Source: Promethearchaeota archaeon Loki_b31
Lineage (GTDB): Archaea > Asgardarchaeota > Lokiarchaeia > Sigyniarchaeales > SOKP01
Reading direction: 5' to 3'
Assembly (NCBI GenBank): GCA_005222975.1
Contig: NJBI01000026.1
Location: 1-47,185, forward strand
DNA: 47,185 nt
Under the pieces are notes generated by a model, which saw only the letters and a program-made list of their open reading frames with translations, ran no database searches and had not been told where the DNA came from. Both the position numbers and the translations under genes were made by a program. This document shows positions 36,445 through 46,275 of the stretch, one piece after another. Each line of letters begins with the position of its first letter. Positions within the stretch are counted from its first letter, which is position 1.

Positions 36445-37239
36445 ATGAAATCTACTACATATTCAGACAAAGTATTAGAGCACTTCAAGAATCCTCGTAA
36501 CGTAGGTGAAATTGAAGATGCAGACGGAATTGGCCGAGTTGGAAACCCTGTTTGTGGAGATCTTATGTGGATCTACCTCAGGATTGCCAAAAATGAAAAA
36601 GGTGAAGAAATAATTAGCGATATTAAATTTAAAACATTCGGTTGTGGTTCAGCTGTTTCTACGTCATCAATGATTACTGAGATGGCAAAAGGCATGACTC
36701 TTGACGAAGCTTATAAAATCACGCGACAAAATGTTGCTGACGAATTAGATGGACTTCCTCCTATAAAAATGCACTGCTCTAATCTAGCTGCCGATGCTTT
36801 AAAAGCCGCAATCGATAACTATCGTTTAGGTACAGAACCAGAAATAGAGATCGTTACGTCTTGTCAATTAGATGTTAGGATAATACTCGGAATCGATGAC
36901 TTTCTTGGGAAAGGAGTCTATAAAGAAGTACCCGCGGATTTAGAAGAGTTTAGAGAAAAAAGAATTATTATAGTCGACTCGGGAGACGAATCTTTAGAGC
37001 TCGCACTTAAACTGACAGAATATACTGGAAGAGTAATTGTTGTAACTTCTGCAAAATCAGTTCCTGGCACTGTTGATTTGAGGAGAAAATTGAAGCATTC
37101 AGATGTAAAACTATTGCAAGAATCAGAATTGATTGAAATCAAAGGAGAGCTTGATGAAGTAGAAAAAATTGTTATACATGATTTCGATGAGGACGAGAAT
37201 TACGAGCTATTCGTTGATGTCGTAATAGTTTTAGATTGA
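36445..37239 (+). CDS. IscU-type Fe-S scaffold fused to a thioredoxin-reductase-like segment
   Basis: Residues 1-130 are an IscU scaffold: VGNPVCGD (Cys37, Asp39), TFGCGSA (Cys67), KMHCSN (Cys111), so all three cluster-binding Cys and the Asp are present. Residues about 135-160 look like the usual IscU C-terminal helix. Residues about 175-264 then resemble the NAD(P)-binding half of thioredoxin reductases: IIIVDSGDESLELALKLTEY, VIVVTSAK, a SELIEIKGE strand, and VDVVIVLD at the end. The Rossmann glycine pattern is weak. It ends at TGA 37237-37239 just where the enzyme family would go on, and a rhodanese remnant follows in another frame. Four-base gap from iscS: one operon. Confidence 0.85.
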   Translation: MKSTTYSDKVLEHFKNPRNVGEIEDADGIGRVGNPVCGDLMWIYLRIAKNEKGEEIISDIKFKTFGCGSAVSTSSMITEMAKGMTLDEAYKITRQNVADELDGLPPIKMHCSNLAADALKAAIDNYRLGTEPEIEIVTSCQLDVRIILGIDDFLGKGVYKEVPADLEEFREKRIIIVDSGDESLELALKLTEYTGRVIVVTSAKSVPGTVDLRRKLKHSDVKLLQESELIEIKGELDEVEKIVIHDFDEDENYELFVDVVIVLD

Positions 37240-37420
37240 TGCTTTAAACGAATATAAGGATGATGAAATTATAGTAGTTTGCCATAGTGGGGCACGCTCG
37301 ATGATGGCAGCCCAATTACTGGTCAGAGAGGGATTTAAAGACGTTAGAAACTTAACATGTGGCATGATGATATGGCACCGGAATGGTTATCCTGTGTTGC
37401 CACCTAAAAAAGAATACTAG
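37238..37420 (+). pseudogene. C-terminal half of a rhodanese domain, no start codon
   Basis: The frame directly after the previous TGA encodes about 60 residues: the rhodanese active-site loop VVCHSGARS with its Cys, AAQLLVREGFKDVRNL, and a GMMIWHRNGYPV end, then TAG. The usual first half (VIDVR...GHIPGA) is absent and there is no ATG/GTG/TTG before the conserved part. It could be a remnant after an internal deletion, or reached by +1 frameshift at the GAT-TGA of the IscU fusion (GAT TGA T to GAT GCT). Either way the domain is only a half. Confidence 0.75.
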
Positions 37421-37609
37421 AATTTACAAATTATAAAAAAATATTTTTAATTATTATTTTACCAAATCCCAGGAAATATCTTATAACAAGCGTTTTTTGT
37501 TGAAAATTTCTTCATACATGGTAATCGTCGTTGAAATTTAATTCTTAATCTAAAAATAGTTAGACAACATGATAGATTTTTTTTAAATTATAAGTATAAA
37601 ATTTTAAAG

Positions 37610-37634
37610 TTCGCGTAATAAATATATATTCAAA
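37610..37634 (+). promoter_or_regulatory. TATA-like promoter of rubrerythrin
   Basis: GCGTAATAAATATATATTC lies about 30-45 bases upstream of the rubrerythrin ATG (37662). Confidence 0.35.
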
Positions 37635-37661
37635 TCCCTATAAATTTAAAAAAGTGATAAA

Positions 37662-38246
37662 ATGAACGAAACACCTAAAAAGTTATTTGCTGCTTATGTT
37701 GGCGAATCTCAAGCAAGAAATAGATATACATTCTTCGCATCGATAGCTAAAAAGGAAGGGTATGTATTAATATCGCGAATATTTCAAGAAACTGCCGATC
37801 AAGAGCGTGAACACGGTCTAAACTTTTATAAAATGCTCCAAGAATTCAAAAAGGAAGAGAATTTTGATGATTTCCTTGTTAATGAGATGTATCCTACGAC
37901 TTATGGAAAAACAATAGAAAATTTAAAATCCGCAGTTAATGGCGAAACAATGGAGTATACGAAACTATATCCGGATTTAGCTGATACCGCTGAAAAAGAG
38001 GGGTATCCTCATATTGCAGAAAGAACGCGCGCTATCGCTCGTGCAGAACAACATCATGCAGAACGTTACGGTAAACTGTTGAAATTAATTGGAGATGATG
38101 CGTTCTTTAAACGAGGAGAGAAAGTAGTGTGGGTCTGCCTTGAATGCGGCTACGAAGTAGAATTAGACGAGCTTCCAAAAGATTTTGATTGTCCGAGTTG
38201 TTCACATCCAAGGTCTTATTTCAGAAAGAAATGCGAAGTATTCTAA
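37662..38246 (+). CDS. Rubrerythrin
   Basis: A 194-residue rubrerythrin, a diiron peroxidase that removes H2O2 in anaerobes. The ferritin-like part shows Glu15 (ESQARNRY), an ExxH at Glu48-His51 (ERE-H), a further RTRAIARAEQHHAERY block with the second ExxH, and the C-terminal rubredoxin-like domain CLECGYEV ... CPSCSH with both CxxC pairs. Length is normal. It is followed 100 bases later by desulfoferrodoxin, the usual pairing for peroxide and superoxide removal. TAA stop. Confidence 0.93.
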   Translation: MNETPKKLFAAYVGESQARNRYTFFASIAKKEGYVLISRIFQETADQEREHGLNFYKMLQEFKKEENFDDFLVNEMYPTTYGKTIENLKSAVNGETMEYTKLYPDLADTAEKEGYPHIAERTRAIARAEQHHAERYGKLLKLIGDDAFFKRGEKVVWVCLECGYEVELDELPKDFDCPSCSHPRSYFRKKCEVF

Positions 38247-38346
38247 ATTCCGAATATGTATTATAAAACTTAAGCAAAATAATTAAATATTAAACTTTCA
38301 ATTATTGGAAACAACTATTGACTAAAATAGCGATAGTGAAAGCGAT

Positions 38347-38733
38347 ATGAAACAAAAGGAAATATATAAATGTGAAATTTGTGGAAAAGTAATCGAAATC
38401 CTTAAACCAGGCGTACCTGATACCATCTGTTGTGGAAAACCAATGGTATCTATGGAAGAAAAGACTGCTGATTGGAAAGGAGAGAAACACGTTCCTAAAA
38501 TTACGATTGAAGGTAACAAAGTCACAGTTGATGTTGGCGTATCAATGGGAACTCCACACCCTATGACAGAAGAGCATTATATTATGTGGATTGAGTTAAT
38601 CTGCAAAGACAATTGTTATAAGCGCAAGTTTTTAAAACCTGGAGACGAACCTAAAGCTACGTTTGTTGTAGCAGATATTGATGTTGTAGGCGCCCGAGAA
38701 TATTGTAATTTACACGGTTTATGGAAGAGTTAA
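38347..38733 (+). CDS. dfx: Desulfoferrodoxin (superoxide reductase, 2Fe type)
   Basis: A 128-residue superoxide reductase (O2- + e- + 2H+ to H2O2). The N-terminal desulforedoxin domain has Cys9, Cys12, Cys28 and Cys29; the catalytic domain has GEKHVP (Glu46, Lys47, His48), PHPMTEEHY (His71, His77) and YCNLH (Cys120, His123). Every ligand of both iron centres is present. It stands directly after rubrerythrin, which handles the peroxide it makes. TAA stop. Electrons usually come from rubredoxin, and rubredoxins are encoded further right. Confidence 0.95.
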   Translation: MKQKEIYKCEICGKVIEILKPGVPDTICCGKPMVSMEEKTADWKGEKHVPKITIEGNKVTVDVGVSMGTPHPMTEEHYIMWIELICKDNCYKRKFLKPGDEPKATFVVADIDVVGAREYCNLHGLWKS

Positions 38734-38857
38734 GTTTTATCTAAGTTAATTTTAATACTTTTTTTTATTTTTATTATTACATCAAATATTTTAGATTATT
38801 ATTGATTTTCTAATGTATATTTATTAAGTTATAAAATAGAAGGAAATTGCCAATATT

Positions 38858-40213
38858 ATGTTGATCCTCTTACAAATTTTTGTAATTAGTTGCTTTGTTG
38901 TGGTTATAATTGCACTTTTCAGAGAAAATGTAGATTTTTTGACTTACAGTATGGGAGCAATGTTAGCTGCGGCTACTGCTACATATTTTTTTTCTCTTGA
39001 AGCTGTATCTATGGAGGAATTTTTTCTGTCAGTTAATTGGGAGGTAATTTTTTTCTTAATTTCAATGTTTACAATTGTGGCTATACTAGAAGAAAATCTC
39101 ATATTTCAAGAAATAGCCAGAAGAATTACTAAGAAATTCAGTACGAATACTAGGGAGTTCTTTTGGGTAATTTGTCTTATATCAACTGTAAGCGCCGCTT
39201 TTATTGAAGACATTTCTGTGGTGATTATATTTATTCCGATGATTATTAAGACAAGTGAAAAAATGAAAATAAACCCTGCTCCAATCCTTTTAGGCATGAC
39301 GATTTGTATTAATCTTGCTTCTACTTTAACTCCTTTTGGTTCTGCGGAGAATATATTAATTGCAAGTCAATTTTCGCTCACATCACAATGGTTTTTTTTT
39401 AATCTTGGCATTTATTTCATCATAGGGACTTTATCGACGCTTTTATTGTTAGATTATTTTATAGTTAAAAAACGTCTTACTGATATCTGGATCCCACATT
39501 GCGAAGAACATGAGGAATCATTGGAAATTAAGCATATAGAAGAACATGAATTAGTAATTTTAGAGGACCCCATTGATAAAAAAGTATTTAATAGTAACTT
39601 GATTGCACTTGGCGTTCTGTTTGTTCTATTAATAGTTATTCCTAATATTTTATTTGTGGGATTGTTAGGAACATTAATTTTTGTTTTTATAAATCCAAGG
39701 AGGAGGAAATCTGGAAAAAGTAAACCAGATCTCTCTTATTATTTCACTAAAGTTGATTACAAGTTAGTATTCTTTTTTATTAGTTTGTTTGTTTTAGTGT
39801 TTTGTTTTGAAAAAGTGGGAATTATTCAATTCCTTGAAGATTTTGTAATAAGCGTTGCTCCCGCTAATCTTTTTTTATTATGTATTTTTATTCTAGTAAT
39901 AACTTCAATTCTATCTGGACTTCTTGATAACCTTCCAGTAACAATTCTGTTTCTTCCCATTTTACAAGTGTTAATGGATGCTGGATTTTCAGCAACACCT
40001 ATATTAATCGCATTCATCTTAGGAATAAACTTGGGAGGAAATATATTACCTCAAGGCTCAGCTGCTGATATGATGACCCTTGAATTATCAGCGAAGTATT
40101 GTGTAGATGAAATGAATTATAAAAGATTGCTAAAAACTGGCGGCATTTTCGCTATATATCATATAATTTTAGGAATTGCTTATTTGGCAGTATTAATATT
40201 CGTTTTCTTTTAA
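38858..40213 (+). CDS. ArsB/NhaD-type ion transporter (IT superfamily)
   Basis: A 451-residue membrane protein with about 11 helices, of the ion transporter superfamily (ArsB arsenite pumps, NhaD Na+/H+ antiporters). Two inverted repeats carry the family's Gly/Asn signatures: LASTLTPFGSAENILIASQ near residue 152 and LGINLGGNILPQGSAADMM near 400. A charged cytosolic loop (residues 205-240) separates halves. The substrate (arsenite, sodium, or a dicarboxylate) cannot be decided from sequence. ATG preceded by AGAAGGAAAT. TAA stop. Confidence 0.82.
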   Translation: MLILLQIFVISCFVVVIIALFRENVDFLTYSMGAMLAAATATYFFSLEAVSMEEFFLSVNWEVIFFLISMFTIVAILEENLIFQEIARRITKKFSTNTREFFWVICLISTVSAAFIEDISVVIIFIPMIIKTSEKMKINPAPILLGMTICINLASTLTPFGSAENILIASQFSLTSQWFFFNLGIYFIIGTLSTLLLLDYFIVKKRLTDIWIPHCEEHEESLEIKHIEEHELVILEDPIDKKVFNSNLIALGVLFVLLIVIPNILFVGLLGTLIFVFINPRRRKSGKSKPDLSYYFTKVDYKLVFFFISLFVLVFCFEKVGIIQFLEDFVISVAPANLFLLCIFILVITSILSGLLDNLPVTILFLPILQVLMDAGFSATPILIAFILGINLGGNILPQGSAADMMTLELSAKYCVDEMNYKRLLKTGGIFAIYHIILGIAYLAVLIFVFF

Positions 40214-40295
40214 TGTCTGAAATTTTTCATATTTTTTAATCTCAATAGAATATGTAGATCAAAGTTAAATTGGTTGAAATGTAATCTTACTTAAT

Positions 40296-40844
40296 ATGGG
40301 AAAGATTAAAGCAATTATACTAGATCGAGATGGAACGTTAATAGAGGATAAAGATTATGCTTATAAAATCGAAGATTTCGAGCTTTTACCTGGAGTTATT
40401 GAAGGCTTAAAAATTTTACAAAAGAATTTCCTTCTTTTTATTGTCACAAATCAATCTGGTATTGGAAGAGGATATTATACCGATAGAGAATTCCATAAAT
40501 TCAATGATTACTTGATTGGGATATTAAAAGAGAATCAGATAAGGATAGAAAGAACTTTTTACTGTCCACATGTAAAAGAAGACAATTGTGAGTGTAAGAA
40601 ACCAAAAATAAAATTTATTAGAGAAATTGTTGATGGATGGAATGTGGATATAAATAATTCCTGGGTAATTGGGGACCATCCTTCAGACATTTTATTTGGC
40701 ATTAACGCTAGGTGTAACACAGTATATATGAGTACGGGACATGGTGAAAGGCATCTAAACGAATTAGAAGTAGAGGGAATTACTCCAACATATATAAGTA
40801 ATAATTTTCTAAAAGCAGCACTTGAAATTGTAAGAGTGAAATAA
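40296..40844 (+). CDS. gmhB: D,D-heptose 1,7-bisphosphate phosphatase-like HAD protein (GmhB/HisB-N family)
   Basis: A 182-residue HAD phosphatase with the GmhB/HisB-N signature: ILDRDGTLIED (Asp10, Asp12), VTNQSGIGRG, the zinc-loop CPHVKEDNCECKKP (Cys-x-His ... Cys-x-Cys) and VIGDHPSDI. The zinc loop is specific to this family, so the assignment is firm; the true substrate could be another sugar bisphosphate or histidinol phosphate. Archaeal homologues often sit in sugar-nucleotide pathways, but no such genes are here. TAA stop. Confidence 0.85.
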   Translation: MGKIKAIILDRDGTLIEDKDYAYKIEDFELLPGVIEGLKILQKNFLLFIVTNQSGIGRGYYTDREFHKFNDYLIGILKENQIRIERTFYCPHVKEDNCECKKPKIKFIREIVDGWNVDINNSWVIGDHPSDILFGINARCNTVYMSTGHGERHLNELEVEGITPTYISNNFLKAALEIVRVK

Positions 40845-40960
40845 TTTACTAGGTTATACTCACGATATTGATTTAATATAAATATTCAACGATTTTGTGC
40901 GAATTTAAATAACAATCAATATAATATTAAATATATACAATAACCGTACATCCTATTTTA

Positions 40961-41668
40961 GTGAATTCAATGATAAAAAATATATTGTTTGATATTGACG
41001 GTACACTTATTGGACAGAAAATAAGAGGAGATATAACTCTTAGAACATTTTACCTTGAAAATAAAGAAAAATTCGATAATGTTTCAGAAAAGGAATTTTT
41101 TAATTTATGGTTAAATGCCGGGAAAATAAATTTTCAACAATTTCTTAAGGGAGAAATCTCTTTTGAAGAAAAAATAACTTCACAAATTCTGGAGGTCTTT
41201 AAGCATTCCAGTAGTGAAATTGATAGACATAAAGCTAATATGATTTTTAATAAATTTTTGCCTTTATATGAGGAAAATCTCCAATTATATGAAGATGTAA
41301 TACCATGTTTAGAAGATTTAAAAAAAGAGGGTTATCGCCTTGGTATAATTTCTAATGGGCATAGTGAAGATCAAAGAAAAAAATTAAATAAATTTGGTAT
41401 TAAAGATTATTTTTCTACTATAGTAATATCAGGTGATATTGGATTTGCGAAACCTAATCCTAAAATATTTCTCGAATCGATTAAAATTCTTAACGTGGAC
41501 CCCCAAGATGTAATTTATATAGGAGATATGATAGAAATGGATATTATTGCAGCTAATAAAGTAGGAATGAAAGCAATTTGGATAAATAGAGCTAAAAGGG
41601 AGGTAAAATTTGATGGTCCCTCTATTTCAGATTTAACCAATTTAAAAGAAATCATTGAAATGAAATAG
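40961..41668 (+). CDS. HAD-family hydrolase (YjjG/nucleotidase-like)
   Basis: A 235-residue HAD hydrolase: LFDIDGTL (Asp11, Asp13), IISNGHSEDQ, FAKPNPKIF with motif-III Lys, and YIGDMIEMDIIAA motif IV. The helical cap is of the type seen in pyrimidine 5'-nucleotidases and haloacid dehalogenases. GTG at 40961 and ATG at 40970 are both possible; a TATA-like AATATATACAA about 25 bases upstream fits the ATG. Ends in TAG; convergent with the symporter gene. Confidence 0.8.
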   Translation: MNSMIKNILFDIDGTLIGQKIRGDITLRTFYLENKEKFDNVSEKEFFNLWLNAGKINFQQFLKGEISFEEKITSQILEVFKHSSSEIDRHKANMIFNKFLPLYEENLQLYEDVIPCLEDLKKEGYRLGIISNGHSEDQRKKLNKFGIKDYFSTIVISGDIGFAKPNPKIFLESIKILNVDPQDVIYIGDMIEMDIIAANKVGMKAIWINRAKREVKFDGPSISDLTNLKEIIEMK

Positions 41669-41709
41669 TTAAATGAGAAGAACGATGGAAGGCTTTTTGT
41701 CTTGCAAAT

Positions 41710-43206
41710 CTATGTGCGACGACTCTCTTCGTAATCCTTTCTTTTTCGTTCGTGCATAATACGGACTTCTTTTTTCATCTCTTCTACAACCTCTCCAGTT
41801 AAAGGATAAAATTTTACCCATACTATTAAGCCGATTAGGCATGCAATTCCAGGTATGAGAGTCATACTAAGGTTAACGCCTAAAGAAGCTGAAGCCATAC
41901 CTTGAGTTGCTGCTAAACCACCTACCGCATCCACATATATCAAACCAAAAGCAGTCATTAATGCTGTTGGAACCGCTAAAGCAACACTAATCATAGGCTT
42001 GCTAAGTAAGGGCCCTACGCCAGCATAAAGTCCCTCTCTCCTTTCTCCTGAAATTTTCCAATAATCGTAATCAATCGTATCAGCTCGCATTGGATTATGT
42101 TGAATAAAATCTCCCGCAAAGCCTAGCATAAATATTGAAAACCCAATTGAAACAAGGACCCAGTTGCCTGAAAGTCCAGCAAAAAAGCTAAAGAAAAACC
42201 CTATAACTAAAGCTCCAAGGTAATATGTTATTGACGCTTTTGTTGATAGTCTTGCGGCGATTTTCAGAATAATTGGAATTGAAATAAGCAAGCAGATTAT
42301 TGGTCCAATCCAGAAAAGAATCATATCAAAACCTTCCATCGGTGTTAGGACCCAAGTTAAATAGAAGGGTAAGCTTACCATTACCAAATTCAATAATAAT
42401 ACTGAAACTCCGTCATATATTACATATACTCTGAAGGAAGGGTTTTTGAAGGCAAGTTTTATCGATTTTAATAAGGGGGTTTTTTTTTCGGGGATATGTT
42501 CACTATGCTCATGAACATATTTTGATAATAATAGGTATGGAAATACACCAAAAATAGCGATAATTACTACAAGCAATTGAAATTGGGCAATGGTTGCTGT
42601 GGTTGGATTTGCTAAGTACATAACGGGAACAATGAAGCCAATTATAATTGCTGGTAACATAAAAGCAGTGCTCATTAGCTGAATTTTTTCTCTTTCTCGT
42701 TGATTTAGCGTCATTTGGGGGAGTAGAGCTACATGAGCGCATAACACAAGCGTAAATAAAGTATCGTATGCAAGTTGACTTACAAGATACCATATGAAGA
42801 GCCAAATTTGAATCGTTAGATTTGATGTCTGTCCTCTCCATGAAATTGGCGGAAAAAATACCAACGCGAAACATAAACTAAAAAGTGGAGCACCAAATTT
42901 AATATAGGGGATATATCTTTGAACTTCTCCTCTTTTTTTATTATAATATCGTGTATTTCCAATTGCATTGCCAAAGATCGGATCGTTTATAACATTCCAA
43001 ACCGCATATATAATCTGTGCAATGAAAATCCATATGTTTAATAATCCCATCCATGCGAAATAGAAAGATTGGATTACACCCATCATTCCACCGTAGAATG
43101 TACCTGGCATTTGAGCAAAACCATAGGATAATTTTTCCTTCAAAGGTACCATTTCCGAACTACGATGTTCTAAATGCTTAGCAATTTCTTTGTCGTTATC
43201 GGGCAT
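41710..43206 (-). CDS. GPH-family sugar:cation symporter (MelB-like)
   Basis: A 498-residue MFS_2 protein. After KLSYGFAQMPG near residue 24, the family motif IYAVWNVINDPIFGN (near 66) has the Asp seen in the cation site of MelB relatives; about 12 helices follow, with a central cytosolic loop (residues 230-245) and a C-terminal charged tail. The GPH family moves glycosides, pentosides and hexuronides with Na+ or H+. It is the last gene of a minus-strand run after the acyl-CoA dehydrogenase and stops with TAG. Readthrough of that TAG would enter the HAD gene on the opposite strand, so it is a true stop here. Confidence 0.85.
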   Translation of the reverse strand: MPDNDKEIAKHLEHRSSEMVPLKEKLSYGFAQMPGTFYGGMMGVIQSFYFAWMGLLNIWIFIAQIIYAVWNVINDPIFGNAIGNTRYYNKKRGEVQRYIPYIKFGAPLFSLCFALVFFPPISWRGQTSNLTIQIWLFIWYLVSQLAYDTLFTLVLCAHVALLPQMTLNQREREKIQLMSTAFMLPAIIIGFIVPVMYLANPTTATIAQFQLLVVIIAIFGVFPYLLLSKYVHEHSEHIPEKKTPLLKSIKLAFKNPSFRVYVIYDGVSVLLLNLVMVSLPFYLTWVLTPMEGFDMILFWIGPIICLLISIPIILKIAARLSTKASITYYLGALVIGFFFSFFAGLSGNWVLVSIGFSIFMLGFAGDFIQHNPMRADTIDYDYWKISGERREGLYAGVGPLLSKPMISVALAVPTALMTAFGLIYVDAVGGLAATQGMASASLGVNLSMTLIPGIACLIGLIVWVKFYPLTGEVVEEMKKEVRIMHERKRKDYEESRRT

Positions 43207-43325
43207 ATTATAAACCTAATTTAACTTAAGAATCATAAAAAGTGATAGTTCAGAAAGTAGTCTAGGATATTTCAATATTTTGTAAAAATGTAAATTAAAA
43301 AAATAAGTAATAAAAAATTAATTTT

Positions 43326-44729
43326 TTAGATTTTTGCAAAGTTAGATTTATCGCTTCCGCATACCGGACAAAACCAATCATCTGGGATATCCTCAAAAGG
43401 AGTTCCAGGAGCTATTCCACTATCGGGATCGCCGTTAACTGGATCGTAAACATATGCACATATTAAACACTTCCACCTCCCTCCCAATTCAGCGCTGGAT
43501 TTTTCTACTTTAATGGTGGCTTTTTCAGCTTTTTTTTCTACTTGTATTTCCACTCGCGGAATTTCAAATAAATTAGGCATTGCGTGTTGATATTTCTTCA
43601 TAATGAACCTTGCAATTACTATTCTCTGAATTTCCGAAGTACCTTCGTAGATTTGATACAATTTTGCGTCTCTAAACAATTTTTCGACAGGAAAGGTTCT
43701 AATATACCCATATCCTCCAAAAACTTGGATAGCTTCAGTGGTAACATTCATTACAACATCTGAAGCAAACGCTTTTGCTATAGAAGATGTAAGATTGCTG
43801 TCTAAACCTTGATCTCCTTCCCATGCCGCCTTATAAGTTAATAGTCTCGCAGCTTCAATATCCTTATACATCTCTGCTAATTTAAATTGAATTCCTTGAT
43901 AATTTCCTATAGGTCTTCCAAATGTCTCTCTTTTCTGAGCGTAGTCAATAGCATATTCCATAGCTGACCTTGCACACCCTACAGCAAACGCTGCGACAGC
44001 AGGTCTAGTTTTTTGAAAAGTTTGCATAGCTAACAGAAATCCTCTACCCGGTTTTGCCAATACATTTTCTTCAGGTATTCTCACATCTTTCAATACTACA
44101 GAACAAGTATTAGATGCTCGTTGACCCAATTTTGGTATATGAGGTCCAGTTTTAACTCCTTCGTAATCAGTTGGTACAATGAATCCTGCTATACCACGAT
44201 GTTTTTTCTCTGGATCAGTCGTTGCAAAAACGGTGATATAATCAGAATATCCTGCGTTTGTTATCCAATATTTAGTTCCGTTCAATATAAAATCTTTTCC
44301 ATCTTTTTCGGCGCGGCATTGCATTCCAGCTACATCACTACCCATTCCTGGTTCTGATGTGGCAAACGCGATTAATTTGAAATTTTCTGTTATATCCTTT
44401 AATACTCTATTCTTTTGCTCTTCGTTCCCCCCAATTACTATAGGTCCTGAGCCTAGATCGTTATCAAATATTGAAGTTGCGGTCCCCGGACATGCAGCTG
44501 CAATTTCTTCTACAACTATTACTGATTCCATTAAACCATACCCTTGCCCGCCATACTCTTTCGGAACCCCTAAATTTGTCAATCCTGCCTTCCACGCTTT
44601 TTCAATGACTTTCATAGGCATAACTTCATGCTCGTCATAACTGAATGAAGTGGGTAGAACTTCCTTTACTGCAAATTCTCTAGCTTTCTTTTGTAAAGCT
44701 AGTTGTGCTTCTGTTAAATTAAAATCCAT
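43326..44729 (-). CDS. Acyl-CoA dehydrogenase with C-terminal rubredoxin domain
   Basis: Residues 1-385 are a complete acyl-CoA dehydrogenase: N-terminal helical domain, [26 protein letters not shown] (FAD and substrate region), and [13 protein letters not shown] with the catalytic Glu. Residues about 395-415 are a Lys/Glu-rich linker, then about 416-467 a rubredoxin: [11 protein letters not shown] and [11 protein letters not shown], with the four Cys iron ligands. Normal ACADs pass electrons to ETF; here the fused rubredoxin suggests direct transfer. The flavodiiron gene is 17 bases upstream on the same strand. The reaction direction (oxidation, or crotonyl-CoA reduction) is not given by sequence. 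Confidence 0.93.
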   Translation of the reverse strand: MDFNLTEAQLALQKKAREFAVKEVLPTSFSYDEHEVMPMKVIEKAWKAGLTNLGVPKEYGGQGYGLMESVIVVEEIAAACPGTATSIFDNDLGSGPIVIGGNEEQKNRVLKDITENFKLIAFATSEPGMGSDVAGMQCRAEKDGKDFILNGTKYWITNAGYSDYITVFATTDPEKKHRGIAGFIVPTDYEGVKTGPHIPKLGQRASNTCSVVLKDVRIPEENVLAKPGRGFLLAMQTFQKTRPAVAAFAVGCARSAMEYAIDYAQKRETFGRPIGNYQGIQFKLAEMYKDIEAARLLTYKAAWEGDQGLDSNLTSSIAKAFASDVVMNVTTEAIQVFGGYGYIRTFPVEKLFRDAKLYQIYEGTSEIQRIVIARFIMKKYQHAMPNLFEIPRVEIQVEKKAEKATIKVEKSSAELGGRWKCLICAYVYDPVNGDPDSGIAPGTPFEDIPDDWFCPVCGSDKSNFAKI

Positions 44730-44746
44730 TTTTTTTAACCTCTATT

Positions 44747-45955
44747 TTATTTCATTTTTTCTATTAATTTATCTACAATATCTTTAAAATCTAAATCCTC
44801 TGCTTTCGGAACGAATTTAATCTTAATCAACTCGTCCATAACATCTATTCCAGCAGCTTTCATTTGTTCAGCTATTTCTTGTGCAGCTTGACCTGACCAT
44901 CCATAAGAACCAAAAGCTAATCCAACTTTATTCATAGGTTTCAACCCTCTTTGATAACATAAGTATTCTGCAACAGAGGGGTATAGTCCATTGTTTAGGG
45001 TAGGACTTCCAATCAATATTGCTTTTGCCTTCATTGCCTCAGTAATAACATCAGAATAATCTGCTTGAGTCAATCTGAATCTTTTAACTGGAATACCTCT
45101 ATGACGGATTTCTTTCGTTAAAGCTTTAGCAATTTTAGCTGTACTCTCCCACATTGTATCGTAAACGATTAAAACGCTTTTTCCTTCGATTTCTCCGCTT
45201 GACCATTTCCTATACTTCTCTAATATCTCTGGGATGTTTTTTCTCCAACCAACCCCATGAGCAGTACATACAACATCAATAGGCAATGCTCCAACTACGG
45301 GAAGCGTTTTTGCAATAAGTCCCGATAAATGAAGTAAAATATTAGCGTAGTATTTTTCCGCTTCTTCCATAATCTCACACATGTCATTTTCATCGTCCCA
45401 ACGCATAGTGGTTGCAATATGTTGCCCGAAAGCATCGCTAGAAAACAGGATATTTTTCCCATTATCGTCACTCATAAATGCTACCATGCTATCTGGCCAA
45501 TGTATCATGGGTATCGGTACGAATGTGAATTTTTTACCATTTCCAATATCCAAAGTGTCTCCATTCTTAACGGCTCGAATTCTATCGAATATTTCAGCGT
45601 CAATTTCTTGATGGAAATGGCTCTTTAGAACATCAACCCCTCTGGCAGAAGTAATTATTTCTGCGTTAGGTATGTGTTTTAAAATTAGCGGGAAAGATCC
45701 AGAATGGTCCATCTCAATGTGATCCATGATTAGATAATTGATTTCTGCTGGATCACATATATGTTTTATTTTATCCAGATAATATTCGAAATACGGACGC
45801 TTAACAGTGTCTATTAATACAGTTTTATCTCCTGATTTAACTATATAAGCGTTATAGGAGGAACCTCTATGAGTGGAGTATCCATGAAAATTTCTTACTT
45901 CAAAATCTACATAACCAACGTACCATACGTCTTTCAATAATTCTAAATGAGTCAT
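44747..45955 (-). CDS. Flavodiiron protein (A-type flavoprotein, O2/NO reductase)
   Basis: A 402-residue flavodiiron protein. The metallo-beta-lactamase part carries the diiron ligands: MDHIEMDHSG (His79, Glu81, Asp83, His84), IPMIHWPDS, SSDAFG and TAHGVGW, in order. The C-terminal flavodoxin (from about residue 255) has VLIVYDTMWESTAKIAK, the FMN phosphate loop, and LIGSPTLNNG. Such enzymes reduce O2 to water or NO to N2O using rubredoxin, or F420H2 in methanogens. The rubredoxin genes and rubredoxin oxidoreductase next door argue for rubredoxin. It heads an operon with the acyl-CoA dehydrogenase. TAA stop. Confidence 0.93.
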   Translation of the reverse strand: MTHLELLKDVWYVGYVDFEVRNFHGYSTHRGSSYNAYIVKSGDKTVLIDTVKRPYFEYYLDKIKHICDPAEINYLIMDHIEMDHSGSFPLILKHIPNAEIITSARGVDVLKSHFHQEIDAEIFDRIRAVKNGDTLDIGNGKKFTFVPIPMIHWPDSMVAFMSDDNGKNILFSSDAFGQHIATTMRWDDENDMCEIMEEAEKYYANILLHLSGLIAKTLPVVGALPIDVVCTAHGVGWRKNIPEILEKYRKWSSGEIEGKSVLIVYDTMWESTAKIAKALTKEIRHRGIPVKRFRLTQADYSDVITEAMKAKAILIGSPTLNNGLYPSVAEYLCYQRGLKPMNKVGLAFGSYGWSGQAAQEIAEQMKAAGIDVMDELIKIKFVPKAEDLDFKDIVDKLIEKMK

Positions 45956-46134
45956 ATTTTTTTAATTCCAATTTTTGGATTAATTGTTGTTATTTAAGTT
46001 ATTTTTTTGTTTGTTTTTAATAAATTTAATTTATTTATCTTATAAATTTTAGAGAAGTTTTATGCTAAATACAAGCTAACGAATAACCTATCGCCTAATA
46101 TAAAAGAAAAAAATAAGAATAAAATTAATTAAGT

Positions 46135-46275
46135 TTAATCTGAGATTTTTGTAAAGAAACTCTTGTCTACGCCGCAAACTGGGCATATATAATCATCAGG
46201 GAGATCTTCGAACTTAGTCCCTTCTTTTTCTTCGTCGTAAACATATCCGCAAGCGCCACATTCCCATTTAACCAC
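46135..46275 (-). CDS. Rubredoxin
   Basis: A 46-residue rubredoxin too short for most gene callers. It reads [19 protein letters not shown] then [19 protein letters not shown], with the two CxxC iron-binding pairs and the conserved YVYD and DLPDD segments. Start is GTG 46275 (TTG/ATG alternatives absent) with an AAAGG about 10 bases upstream; TAA at 46135. It sits between the flavodiiron gene and a second rubredoxin, all on the minus strand. Confidence 0.93.
   Translation of the reverse strand: MVKWECGACGYVYDEEKEGTKFEDLPDDYICPVCGVDKSFFTKISD

Noticed and set aside
42509..42874. 121-aa minus-strand ORF inside the symporter gene
   Set aside because: Alternative frame of a well-supported GPH gene; Ser/Cys-rich random-like sequence.
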